The notes below the pieces were generated by a model. That model had not been told where the DNA came from, did not search any database, and saw only the letters and a list, made by a program, of their open reading frames with translations. A DNA stretch of 64,000 bases. It comes from Brachypodium distachyon. Its lineage: Eukaryota; Streptophyta; Magnoliopsida; Poales; Poaceae. The number at the start of each line of letters is the position of its first letter. Position 1 is the stretch's first letter. Shown piece after piece: positions 1 to 11,793 of the stretch. A program made the translations under genes and the position numbers. The stretch spans positions 35,044,914 to 35,108,913 of the forward strand of contig NC_016132.3 of NCBI RefSeq assembly GCF_000005505.3, read 5' to 3'.

Positions 1-1435
1 GAAGCAACCAGAAATTGTGCTGAGCCGTGGTAGATGGGGAGATCCATGTTGCCGCCACCCGTGGAAGCTAGATGTCAACTATATCTAAGGTAAAAGACCT
101 TGAGGTACGATGGATGAGACTATAGTAGAGGAGTCTACCGTTGGACAAGATGAAGCCGAGTACGGCATTTTGGTGCAACGGATAAACATGTTGACGACGG
201 TTGAATCTTCTATATCTAATAGTTACAACCACCATGTATGTTTTTTTCCACAACATCTCCTTAAGACACATCATCAAGTAATAATTCCTCCACTGTCTAA
301 TTTTCATGGCATCTCCTTAAGCCACATCATCAAGTAATAATTATTGCTCATGCAACTCTCCCTCTTTCCTTCCCTGCCGCCATAGTGATTTTGTGGTGAT
401 TTGTGTTTTTGTATTAGTACTGATTTTGAGAATTGTAAGGCACCATATATGTAAGAATTATAGATAATTTGTTGTGTATAGCGGCAAGTAACTGGTAAAA
501 GATCATGAGAAAACAACAAAGAAACGAGGTGAAGCATCAGCCTTCATCTTCTCCCCATAAAGCATTTGCGCCTTCACATGTTGTACCGGCAAGAGTGGGA
601 GTAACAACAAGCAATTGATTTTGCCTAAGAATGCAAAAAAAGAAGTGAGACTTTTCACAACAGTTTTCTCGAAAGTTGGAGCCAATTTGCCATACACTTT
701 TTTGCAACTCGAGAGTTAAGGGGTCGGGTAGAGTGGAGTAGATGCTGAGTGGAGCTCTTCGAAACACAATTACTAGGAGTAAAAAAGTCACAAAGTTGAC
801 CAAACACAACAGGTGGCAGGAGCTACCAACCCACCTCCTCAAGCCGAGCCCACGGGACGTTCACGTCTCTCTCCAAAACCACCCACCGCTAACGTAAAGG
901 TCTTGCTGAAACCGCGGCTTGTATGACCAAAACCATGGGCAACCTTTTTCGGTGCGGAACACGCCACATGTCAGCATTTCCTTCCTGATATGGTGCGGGA
1001 TGCTTCTCGATGCATCGGATTAGGATGGAACGTCCGTCGGTGGCTTGTATGAGCGGTTCATGTGCGACAATGTCCACGCAAGGAGAAGAGCGGTGCGTAT
1101 AGCGACCACCCACTGACCATCGTGACCAGCTTTGATAAAAAGCTCCCTACATTTTGTGGGGATCACAAACTAGTTCTTACCTGGATGCTACTACTCCTCA
1201 AGCTTTGTGCAACCGCGCTCCCTAGCGTTACCATTCAAACTCATGTCCATACAATTTCACGATGTTAAATGCACTTTTTAAATGATATCAAATTTCATGA
1301 TGGATTTAGTGATCTTAATTTGACACCGTACATGTTGGTACTTCTTGTTATCAGTTTGATCAAACTTTGGGAAAATCTAGGATCAACAAAAGAGAGTGTC
1401 CTGTTTTTTTTTTAGAAGAGTGTCCTGTTTTAGTA
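1..1435. other. Intergenic, no gene seen
   Basis: I see no supportable gene. Short reading frames on both strands lack recognisable domains and look like chance. A short direct repeat (a segment ending in catcatcaagtaataatt) occurs near 254-287 and again near 310-343, offset 56 bases. The hAT element begins just downstream. Confidence 0.5.
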
Positions 1436-1443
1436 GAACACAT
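1436..1443. repeat. Left 8-bp target-site duplication of hAT element
   Basis: GAACACAT lies immediately before the element start and is repeated exactly at 5431-5438 immediately after its end. An 8-bp duplication is the hallmark of hAT superfamily insertion. Confidence 0.93.
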
Positions 1444-4400
1444 TAGGGCTGGGCATATAAACCGAAAACCGATTCACCGAACCGAAAAAACCGGAACCGG
1501 AACCGAAACCGAACTCACCGGAACCGAACTGCTTGGGTACAGGTTTGGTCCATACGTGGAAAACCGAATTTAGTTCGGTGAATTCGGGTACATGCCTCGG
1601 ATGACCGAACTAACCGAGGCACCGAGAAACCCACGCCCCAGGCCAGCCCACGGCCCATGTACTCGCTACTCGATCTCGCGTAGTCGGCGGCTGACACCTT
1701 CCACAGGGACGGCAAGTCCCAAATCCCAGCTCCCAAATCGAAAAATCACGATCTCCGCCCGCCCGGACTCCGCCAATTCCCGCGATTCGCGTGCGTCCCC
1801 AACAAAATCGCCAATTCCCAGCTTAATTGGAATCACCCGTGTGATCTATGTGCCTTTCTGACTCGCAACTTCCTCCTTCCCCCATATATTTGCACTGATT
1901 CCCTCCCGATGCGAGGTGCTCCAATCCCTAGCCGCGTCACCGTGCGGCTGAACTCCACACTGGAAGTGGAAGGTCCGGAAGAGCAACAACAGCGATGGAA
2001 CGCTGCTGCTAGCCTGCAACGTATGTCTTTATTTCCAATTACTTGTTTAATGTCTATCATACATAATGTTCACTGCCAATTTGCCATGTTTTTTTATATT
2101 TTAGTGTGGGATTCCTTGCTGATGGATGAATATTTTCATTGAAGATGTCGTCCGAGCTAGAAGGGAACGTGGGGACAGTGGCTGGTACACCACCACCAAC
2201 TCCAACTGTGGCTACTGGTACTGGATCTCAAGCTGTCCCTATCGATGTGGAGAAGGCTGGTGATGGCGTGGCTGGCGCCGTTGGCGAGGTGCAAGTAACT
2301 GAAGAAGTGAAGAAGGATGATGGGAAAGGGAAGGCCCCAGAAGCCGTGAAGGAGGAACAAAAGAAAGAGGGGCGGAAGAAGATGGCTTCAAGATCAGATG
2401 TGTGGGAACACTTCGAAAAGATCAAGCATGAAAATGTTCCGGTGAAGGGCAAGTGCAACTACTGCAAGACTGACATCGCAGCTCATCCTGTTATTAACGG
2501 TACATCTGCTTTGCGCCCACATTTACATTCATGCAAGCGAAATCCTCATAGGAATAGTGGTGATGATAAGCAAGGTGTGCTGCAAGTTAATCAGGGTGAT
2601 AGTTTGCATACATGGAAATTTGATCCTGAAGCCATTAGGGCTGCTTTTGTACGGATGATAATAGAGGATGAACTCTCATTTGCATTTGGTGAAAAGTCTG
2701 GGTTTAGAAAGTTCATGGCTGTAGCATGCCCCCGTTTCTCAGTTCCATCTAGGAGAACATGCACTAGGGATGCTGTTCGCCATTATTTTGAAGAGAAGGC
2801 TAAACTGAAACTTTTCATTAAAGAAAATTGTGAAAGAGTGTGTCTTACCACCGATTGTTGGACTTCCCAACAACAGGATAGCTACATGACAGTTACATCC
2901 CACTTCATTTGTAAGGAATGGAAACTTCATAAGAAAGTCATTAGCTTTTTCAAGGTCAAGGGCCATAAAGGGGATGATATTGGGAAACACTTGCAGAAAA
3001 CCTTGATAGATTGGGGGATAGAGAAGGTGATGACCATTACTGTTGATAATGCTAGTAGTAATGACGGTGGTGTTGGTTACATGAAGAAGGAATTGAATAA
3101 AGCTAAAACAAGCATAGCTGGAGGCAAATACCTCCACATGAGGTGTGCTGCGCACATTGTGAATTTGATAGTTTCTGATGGTCTAAAGGAACTTGAACTT
3201 TCAATCAAACGTGTGCGTGCAGCAGTTAGATATATAAGGAATAGCCCAACTAGGTTGGATAAGTTCAGAGAGTGTGCTGAGCTAGAGAAGGTTGACTGCA
3301 AGGCCTTCCTGAATTTAGATGTCTCTACTAGGTGGAACTCCACATACTATATGTTAAAGGCTGCTATATGCTATGAGAAAGTTTTTGTAAGGTATGCAGA
3401 TGAAGATCCTTACTTTGCAGTTGAGCTACTTAGCGATAAAGGTCCGCAGAAAGGCCTTGGAGTTCCAGATGAGAATGATTGGGAGAATGCTAGGAAGATG
3501 GCAGATTTTCTTGGACATTTTGCTGATCTAACAACCCGTGTGTCTGCCTCACTGCATGTGACTGCTAACAGTTTTTTCCATGAGATTGGTGAGGTGAATC
3601 TGTTAGTAAAAAGTTGGAAGGACAGTGAGGATGGTTTGCAAATAGCAATGGCAGAAAGGATGAAGGAAAAGTATGACAAATACTGGGGCAATTGGCATGA
3701 GACTGATCCAAGCAAAAAGGGGAAGGAGAAGGAAAACACAACTTGTTGATTTTCATTGCAATTGCACTTGATCCAAGGTACAAGTTTATTTCTTTATGTA
3801 TTGCTTTATTTTAGAGTATTGTTTGTTGTTGTGTAATCCATCGATTGTAGCTGCACTAATCATCTAAACCATTGTTCAAGTGTAGGTACAAGCTTTCTGA
3901 ATATACACAATATGCTATTTATGAAACGTATGAAGAGGACAAGGGGCCAAAGGTGTGGGCTGCAGTCAGTGCTTGTCTTAGGGACTTGTTCGAAGAATAT
4001 AGGTTGAAATATGCTCCAAGTAATGCATCGTCTTCCACCAGTGATTCTCAAGAGGCTGAAACAACAGGAGGGTATGCAAGCATGATGAAGTCTTTGATTG
4101 CCAAAAAGATGAGGTTGAACAATGGTGCTAGCAGCAGTAGCAAGTCTGAGCTTGACAAGTTCCTTGCCGAGGAGCCTGAAGATGATAGCCCAAAGTTTGA
4201 TATATTAGCTTGGTGGAACGTCAGCTCATCTAGATTTCTTATATTAGCATGTTTGGCACGTGATATTTTTGCAGTCCCCATCTCGACGGTTGCATCAGAA
4301 TGTGCCTTCTCCACTAGTGGTCGTGTTCTTGATGACTTCAGAACATCTTTGACTCCTTTCATGGTGGAAGCACTTGTGTGCACTCAGGATTGGCTTAGAC

Positions 4401-5430
4401 ACAACACTCCAGTCAACATAGAAGAAAACACCGAGGAATTGACCAAGCTGGAAAAGGGTAATCAATATGCACATATACTCATATTAATCTATCTATTATG
4501 TATTATTTTTTCAGATATGTAATGCTTGCTGCAACTGATTTTATTTTCAGAATTACTTGCTGAATTTCATGAGAAAGCTAAGATCCAAAGCACATCAAAG
4601 TTGCAGGCCCAGGCAAGCAAGTCCGCAAAGAAAACTTAATAAGTTGGTGAGTCTCTAATCTTATGAGATATACTTAAGTATTGGTTCTGTATATACATAC
4701 ATAATGATTTTATCTAGCTTTCAATGTATTGTTTTGAATGGCTTGTCGAATGCTAATTCTTGAAGGTCCTGCTCTTTGCACTTGCATGGCAGTCTGCTAC
4801 TGATCCAGTACGTGTTGCTGCTGTACTCTTGCTTGGTGTTGCCTGCCTGCTTGGCTGCTTCAAGGCGTCAACCTATTTTTTTCCCATGTTTTTGAAGTTC
4901 GGCTTTGGCCTTACCACTAAGTCCTAAAACTTGTCTATGTCAGATTTTTATCGTGTGTGAGCTTGTGTTATTTAACTTATGTTATGTCCTCAAGAGTCAA
5001 ATCGTGTGATGCATGCGGCTATGTGAGCCCGTGATCTTAATGTTCTGAGTCAGAATTTTAAATTAGTACAATATGATGATTGATTCATTATATTGTGATC
5101 TTGGTGTTTGCAAATGAATGATGTAGAGCAGTGCGAGCTTTGACTGCCGACAGGCTGGCAACAAGTACGTGAACAAAAGAACAGTGCAAGCTGTTGTAGG
5201 CTATTGCACTAGTATTAAATTGGTTTCATGGTGTCAGACCGTCAAAAGCCAATACAGAGATTCGGTCTTGTTCGGTGAAATCGGGGCACCGAACCGAATT
5301 AGCAGTTGACCGAATCCTCGGTTATCATTTGTTTTATTGACCGATCGGTTCTCATTTCTCCAAAACCGAAATTTCCCAAACACCAAACCACCGAACCGAT
5401 CGGTTCGGTGAAACCGAATGCCCAGCCCTA
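1444..5430 (+). mobile_element. Complete hAT DNA transposon (3,987 bp)
   Basis: The element has 13-bp perfect terminal inverted repeats, TAGGGCTGGGCAT at the left and its complement at the right, flanked by the 8-bp duplication GAACACAT. Both subterminal regions (about 1458-1535 and 5265-5420) are packed with ACCGAA/ACCGG-type short motifs in both orientations. Such motifs are typical transposase-binding sites in hAT elements, although binding is inferred here. The interior holds one transposase gene on the plus strand. The perfect duplication points to a fairly recent insertion, while the frameshift in the gene indicates this copy is no longer autonomous unless the shift is a sequencing error. 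Confidence 0.93.
2145..4639 (+). pseudogene. hAT transposase, three exons, one frameshift
   Basis: The product is a BED-zinc-finger hAT transposase. I take the ATG at 2145, because an alternative start just upstream is only a TTG. Exon 1 runs to 3777, exon 2 is 3886-4457 and exon 3 is 4551-4639, all with GT-AG introns. A Ser/Pro/Thr-rich leader is followed by a BED finger (CNYC then HLHSC, about residues 84-130). Next come the RNase-H-like core with LTTDCW and TVDNAS carrying the catalytic Asp residues, the CAAH motif, and in exon 2 the dimerisation domain with ASECAFSTSGR. Reading through exon 1 hits a stop at 3747-3749, but shifting by one base just before it restores the conserved FIAIALDPRYK motif across the exon 1/2 junction. 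One lost base around 3738-3742 therefore explains the break. The protein acts in the nucleus on element ends. Confidence 0.85.
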
Positions 5431-5438
5431 GAACACAT
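5431..5438. repeat. Right 8-bp target-site duplication of hAT element
   Basis: GAACACAT follows the right terminus and matches 1436-1443 exactly. Confidence 0.93.
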
Positions 5439-5861
5439 GGCCTCGACCGTAATTTTGCCTTGCCCAGAGTGGTCAAAAGACAAGCCCACATCTAACACCT
5501 AAAAAGAGGACAAGTGCAAATAAAAGATTCCGGAAGGGTTTCTTCTGAAAACAGCCATTTTATTCCCCTCCTCTCTCTCCTTCTTTGTCCAGTGTTTTCT
5601 TTCTTTCTAATTTTTCGTGGAGGCGAGGAGATAGAGAAGAGAGAGAGAGAAGGGCACGCAGGAGGAGGCGCGTACCTCGCGATTGGACAGGGCGCGAGGA
5701 CCCCGAGGAGTGCGCTCGCGATCTCCGAGGCGCGGGGTGCCGATTCCGGCGCCGGGACAGCTTCGCCCCTCGCCGGACCGGCCGTTTCGAGCTCTCCATC
5801 GCCACGGATTTGGTGGGATCCGGTCGGGAAACCGGTTGGTGGAAGCGGAGGACAGGAGGGG
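5439..5861 (+). promoter_or_regulatory. Promoter and 5' UTR region of the RING gene
   Basis: The stretch between the hAT element and the first codon of the RING gene is pyrimidine-rich then GA-rich (GAGAGAGAGA near 5640-5650) and rises sharply in GC content. This is usual for grass 5' UTRs. I cannot assign a TATA box or start site with confidence. Confidence 0.35.
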
Positions 5862-8800
5862 ATGGGGGCCGGGGCGGAGATGAGGGAGGAGGCCGTCGAG
5901 GTGGAGGCGGCGAGCGTGAAGGAGGAGAAGACGCCCGTGTCGTGCTCGATCTGCCTCGACGCGGTCGTCGTCGTCGGCGGGGAGAGGTCTACGGCGAGGC
6001 TGCAGTGCGGCCACGAGTTCCACCTCGGTAAGGGCCCATAATTCGATCTGTTGATTCGCTATTTGTACGGAATTTGCTTCTCTGTTGGCTGGATTGTATA
6101 CAAATAAGGTGCGTTTCTTGGGTTAGGCGTGCGATTTGTTTGTGGAGGAGCGGCGAAATGATATATTTGTAGTAATTTGGCTGAATTACGATCATTTCAC
6201 GCTGATTCCTGACGAAGTTCCAGTTTCCAGTAAGGCAGGTTTCGTGGGGTAGGAAGGTGCAATTTTAAGGTATAGATTTGATTTGAGGACGTTTTGTGCC
6301 TTTACATGATGTAATTGTGGCTCGATCTGGCTAATCTCTGTGCTGTTTAGGTGCAATATGGGTGCTTTGTATGGATTGGGCAAGAATTTCATGTAAAATC
6401 GTGACCCTTTTCATGGAGACTTTAGGATCTTTGAGTTTTGGTTGAAGGTTGGACTTTGGAGGTTGAATCAGTGTTGGCTTGAAAGGATGTAACATGTCCA
6501 GGAAATGCTAAGATTAGAGTTTTAAACTAAGTTAGTAACCAGAATTTTGCGAATTGTTCATTTTGTGGTTCCATCAAGCAGACCGTGTTAGTTTGGTGGT
6601 TCCATCAATGCAATACTTTAACTAATTTGGGTTTCTCCTTCTCTTTTTATGTTGGATTTGGAATTAGGTGCGGTTTTAAGAATTTAGTAAACACTGACAT
6701 GAAAAAAGGGTATTGGGAGTATGCAACTGTGCAAGGTTTGATAGACACTGATTGAGAATCAGTTGTGTGCAAGGGGATATGGTTGTGGTGAACTTGTGAG
6801 GTTTAGAATTGTGCTTGCTATAATATGCTTTAACACATCTCAAAAGTAGTGCTCTTAAATTACGTCTGTTTGGTTTATTTTAATGCTACCAAACTTTTCA
6901 GATTGCATTGGATCGGCATTCAATTCCAAAGGAGTTATGCAATGCCCCAACTGCCGGAAAGTCGAGAAAGGGAATTGGCTCTATGCAAGTGGTTCCCGAC
7001 CCTCACAGGATATCAACATGGATGAGTGGGCTCATGACGAAGACCTCTATGATGTTAGTTACTCTGAGATGGTATGCGGCCACATGAACTTTATTCTTAA
7101 ACACTAACAATTGTTTAAATAATAAATAGCGACCTTTACCTTTTTCGTATAGGCAATATGTCTTGTTCGACACATGCTTTGTTGTGTTTGAAATGTTATC
7201 CTCTTGTGTTCAGCTGATGGTCATATAGTTTCTTCAGTTTTTCTGCACTTACAAAATGATAATACAATTTTGTGAAATATTATCATGAACTGTATTTTGT
7301 ATATAATTTGGTGGAAACATTTTTGTTACTGTGTCGTGTAGGCTTCTCCATTGCCAAAATCATTTAGCATTAATCATTTAGGTTGCTGGCTGATTGAATT
7401 CTGTTGCCATTGTTATCATATTCTTAGAATCTGATACAATATTGTCCAGACCATGCCTTAGCTGAGCACTTGCAGAGCAATATTCCTGTGTGTCAAATTT
7501 GACCCTATCTTAGTTAACACTTGAAGAGAAGTATTCTTTTGTCTCTTATTTTAAGGTAGTTTGTATTCTTTCCAGATTGTTAGCTTTGTTTCTGTAGATA
7601 GTGTCCATATCCTCCATCAATTGAAGGATACACTTTATTACTGCTGAAACAGGTAACACACTAGAGGTCATACTAATTTCCTTTAGTGTAGAACATAGTG
7701 CTTTAGTCTGGAGTTGTTTTTCCATATTGTTAGTCTTAGCATCTGCTGCATGCATGAATAATCCTGAGATCTACATTGTTCCACCTTATTCAACTACCCT
7801 GCATATATAAGGTTCATTGTCCTATTTCTGGAAAATTTGTGCAGCCCTATACATAAACCATATAATAGTTTATTATTCTTCATTCTTTGCTTGCTATCTT
7901 ATTGTAGCTTACCTAGGTAGTTACCCCCCCTTTTATTTGAGAGAAGGCAGTTACTTCCCCATACATCTTCTGACAGTTACACATGAATTTATTTCTACAT
8001 GCCTATTCTGACAGATATATATTTGAATTCTGCAGCCATTTCGTTTTCACTGGTGTCCATTTGGTCGCTTAGCACAACTTCCATCATTATTTGAGTATGT
8101 TCTGTGCTCCAAATTTTCCTTTTACTTATATTTCAACTCTCCTCCACATCTATATTTTGTATATCCACGAGTGGACGGATAACTTTTGTGTAAAGTTTTT
8201 ATTTTGTTCTGTAATCTAGCGCGGTCTATTAGCTCCAATATTTCACCTACCGTATCTCACTCATGTAGCATTTGTGGTTGAATCAATTAGTTCCTATGTT
8301 TTTTTCACTAGTTATTGTATTCTGTTCATATGTTACACTTGGCCATTTACATTTGGAGATCAAAATAACCCTTTAGTATCTTTAAGCAAGAAATCTGATG
8401 GACACCTTTTGAATTAATCATTTTTGCAATGAGCTGGCGAACAGTTTTGCCATTCTGGACAGGCTTAGCCCTGTCATGATGCATAAGGCTATTGCCATTT
8501 TCTTATCACGATAGTGTATGCATGGATCTTCTGGCAAGCATAGTTCACGTAATAGATGACAAGTCATAATGAAATCGTGCCACAATCTGCAACAGTCATA
8601 ATTTTAGCTACTATATATACATGGATGACAAAAAATTATGACACAGTTATTCCTGTCATCTCTTAATACCAGTATCAGTTAGTTAACGTATCCTGTATTG
8701 AATGATTATCCGTTGTTGTCTCACACCTGTTCTGTACAAAGTACTCAGAAACCATATCTATTATATCAAGAATTTTCAGCATATCGGAAACAGTGCTATT

Positions 8801-10901
8801 GTTCTATTATATGTTACTTAATGTTTTCCCCTCTTTTGCCAGGGAAGGAGAATCATCACCTCCAGTTACTTGTAAGCTGTTATTCAAATGGGATTGATTT
8901 GTAAAATTTAAGTTACGCTGAGGTTTGAACATGTCTGGATATTTGTCTTGCAGTTCATGACTTTATGGGACAGCATGTGTTCACGGAGCATCTATCCGTA
9001 TCTGCTGCACCAGGAGGGGCACATCCTTGCCCATATGTGGCATACTTGCATCCTCTTCCATCACTGGCTTCATCATCAAGCTCCCATGTCCCTGATAGAA
9101 GTATGGATGGCTCTGTGTATCATGATCACTGGAACCACCTGACTGGCCCATCAGATGGTAGGCCCTTGCAAGCAGCACAACATGCTGATTTCCATCATAA
9201 CCATTGGGCGCATCTTCCCCATTCATATGCTCAACCAAACAGCAATAATGGGGTCACTGAGCAGCTGGGAGTCTCTTTTGGAACAATGAGGCCTGCAAGG
9301 GTTGATGGAGACAGCCAACGTCGAGGATCTGTTGTTTCTCCATCCTACTTCAGCAATGGGTATGTATGTCCGCTCTCATGACTTACTATTAGGGCATGTC
9401 ATCATCATCTCTAGTATCGACCTCTAAGGTTTTCTGCGATGGGGGGCTGGGAGAGATGTCTTCCATACGAAAACATAGATGAAAGAGTCAACAGAAAACT
9501 GCCTTTTGGTGAAGAATATTTCTAACGTGTGGTTTGATGAGAGGAGTCTGGAAGGAGATAGGATGATTCTCCTGACATTAAAGTGATCAAGTGTATGGTA
9601 CTCCCTCTGTTCCATAAAGATTGGCGCGGCTTTGAACAAGAGCTAGTTCAAAACTGTGTCGATCTTTATGGAACGGAGGGAGTAGTTGTTAGTGCCAAAT
9701 GATGTTAATAGACTCTAGGGATACGATCCTGTTGTCTGAAGATGCGACAGAGTCAACAGAAAACTGCTTTTTGGTGAAGAATATTTCTAACGTGTGGTTT
9801 GATGAGAGGAGTCTGGAAGGAGATAGGATGATTCTCCTGACATTAAAGTGATCAAGTGTATGGTACTCCCTCCGTTCCATAAAGATTGGCGCGGCTTTGA
9901 ACAAGAGCTAGTTCAAAACTGTGTCGATCTTTATGGAACGGAGGGAGTAGTTGTTAGTGCCAAATGATGTTCATAGACTCTAGGGATACGATCCTGTTGT
10001 CTGAAGATGCGACTGTTTTAGAGGCAATACAATAGTACATGCCCTTGTTGTGAAAACTGGAAGAAGCTCTAAAATATTCTATTGTACTTTACGAAAACAG
10101 TTCAGTAAAATGTCTAAACTTCACAATGAAAATCTGTTGGCCGCAAGCATACTACCCTAAAAGGATGTTATGAGTTCCCTTCAAAATACATTTCATGCTT
10201 TTACATTGTCTCCTCTTTGATGTCTGCTTTATCCAAATATCCTGTGGCTGTTTGGGGTTATGCTATGTTGGTTGGGTATGCTATGGCGACAAGTCGGGCT
10301 AGTCTAAAATCAATAACAGTGATAAATGTCTAGGAATTCCTTCAGAATCGAACTACTTTTTTGTTACAGCAGAAACTATTTGAAGTATAATGCTGCTACT
10401 GATGCATCAGTTCTAATCTTTTTTGTTTTCAGATCTGGCTCTAGATCTAGAGCTCCTAATGTTCCTCCTCTGGTACCTCAATTTATGAGGGCTCATGGCA
10501 GCATCAACGAACAATTTCAACAGAACTCATCATCTAGCCTGTTTGCTGGGGCTCATAGATCAGGAGGCTTGCGACCTACCCCGCCACCTCAACCTGAGAA
10601 CCCAACATTTTGCTTGTTCCCACCAGGTTCGTCCGGCCATGGTTCAATGGAGACTGATGATGCTGGAGGAAACCGATTCTATGCCTGGGAACGCGATCGC
10701 TTCGCGCCGTACCCATTAATGCCAGTTGACTGTGAGACAAGCTGGTGGAGCTCACAGCAATCTCACGGTGCATCAGAATCAACAACCGCGCCTGCACCAA
10801 GGAGACTATTTGGGCAATGGATTGGCCTGGGTAGGTCATCGCCCGAAAATAGATCGCCAGAGGGCTCATCATATCGACAAATGCACACCCCTCGGATGTA
10901 G
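5862..10901 (+). CDS. RING-H2 E3 ubiquitin ligase, RFI2-like
   Basis: Six exons join in frame: 5862-6027, 6902-7071, 8036-8094, 8843-8871, 8954-9359 and 10433-10901, giving 432 residues. All introns are GT-AG. The N-terminal RING-H2 finger uses C28, C31, C49, H51, H54, C57, C70 and C73 (C3H2C3) and is split by intron 1 at the Asp before C57. The motif QCGHEFHLDCIGSAFN followed by CPNCRKVEKG and, in exon 3, PFRFHWCPFG resembles Arabidopsis RFI2, a RING protein acting in phytochrome signalling. The family would transfer ubiquitin from an E2 to a substrate. The rest is Ser/His/Pro-rich and low in order. The ATG at 5862 gives a short leader before the RING. Function in light signalling is inferred from similarity only. 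Confidence 0.88.
9601..9682. mobile_element. Stowaway-type MITE, copy 1
   Basis: An 82-bp element has terminal inverted repeats CTCCCTCTGTTCCATAAAGA and its near complement, flanked by TA on both sides (9599-9600, 9683-9684). TA duplication and these termini fit Tc1/mariner-type Stowaway MITEs of grasses. Confidence 0.85.
9866..9947. mobile_element. Stowaway-type MITE, copy 2 (co-duplicated)
   Basis: This is the second copy of the 82-bp MITE, carried by the 265-bp tandem duplication rather than by a new insertion. Its left terminus has CTCCCTCCGT where copy 1 has CTCCCTCTGT. Confidence 0.85.
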
Positions 10902-11793
10902 CCCCCTCATGGAGGCAACCTAAGTTAATACTTCATATTTGGAGTCTTGAGTTGCTTGTAAGAACCAATGGAAAACCCTGTTTGTATGAACTTAAGCCGG
11001 GTCGCGCGGTAATCTTCTGGAGAAATCTGCGAGGGAGAAACTTGAAATAACCTGGAGAGAGAACATTTTGATTTGGTTAATGTGAATTCTATCTCGTACA
11101 TATCTGAAATCAAATTGGGATATTCGAAGATTCACCTGGTGGGATAATATCTTGTCTTGCTTTTTTTGTTGGTTTAATGCTAACCGGTTTTGCATGTTCA
11201 TTCTTCCATCACTTTTAGTATTCATGCATGCGTAGAGTAGATGAATGTGTAACTTTAACACTCTGGTTATCGATGTAGAAATAATATGTGCTCATCTGCA
11301 GTCTGCCAGTATGCATCATTTATGAACGATGCAAAACTGAGCTTAACTGTTGAGTGAGAACGCGCAAAATCTCCGTCGCAGAGAGGATATTTGCTGCGCA
11401 ACAAACCGCAGGAAAACTCAATTTCCTGGTCGCTTCGCTCTCTAGCTATCTAGCGGACGACCGTCTCGTAAGGCAAGGCAGCGATGCCGAGCACCAGCTG
11501 GCTATGCGACGCATGGGCGCAGCACAGCCAAACCGCCACTCATCTTCTCCATCGGGAGCCAAACCGCCAGAGCCAGGCCCGCCGCGCCGGACGTCGACCT
11601 CCGCCCGTCTGTGCACAAGGCGCCGCCTCCACCCACACGCTAAGGCATGTCGCGCACGCGTGCGCCACCCCGGGTTCTTCTCCTCGAGTGCCTCGGTGGT
11701 GCGTACGTGTCTGACTCGAACCCAAACTTCTTCGCTATATACTTGGTTCCTCCTCCTCCTCGTCACACCAACCACCCCTCCGTGAAAACCTAA
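10902..11793. other. 3' region of RING gene, then GC-rich promoter-like stretch
   Basis: About 10902-11340 is AT-rich and most likely holds the 3' UTR and terminator of the RING gene. From about 11354 the base composition turns GC-rich. A TATA-like GCTATATAC near 11733 is followed by a CT-rich leader that is interrupted at 11793 by the Harbinger element. This could be an old promoter for the DUF3615 remnant downstream. I see no convincing coding region. Confidence 0.35.

Larger units (their letters stand above)
9484..10013. repeat. Tandem duplication, two 265-bp units
   Basis: Two head-to-tail units, 9484-9748 and 9749-10013, lie inside intron 5 of the RING gene. They differ at only about three visible positions. 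Each unit contains one copy of the same small MITE, so the MITE inserted before the segment was duplicated. Confidence 0.93.

Noticed and set aside
5514..6041. A 175-codon frame starting upstream of the RING gene
   Set aside because: The upstream part is 5' UTR. The ATG at 5862 starts in the same frame and leads directly into the RING finger.
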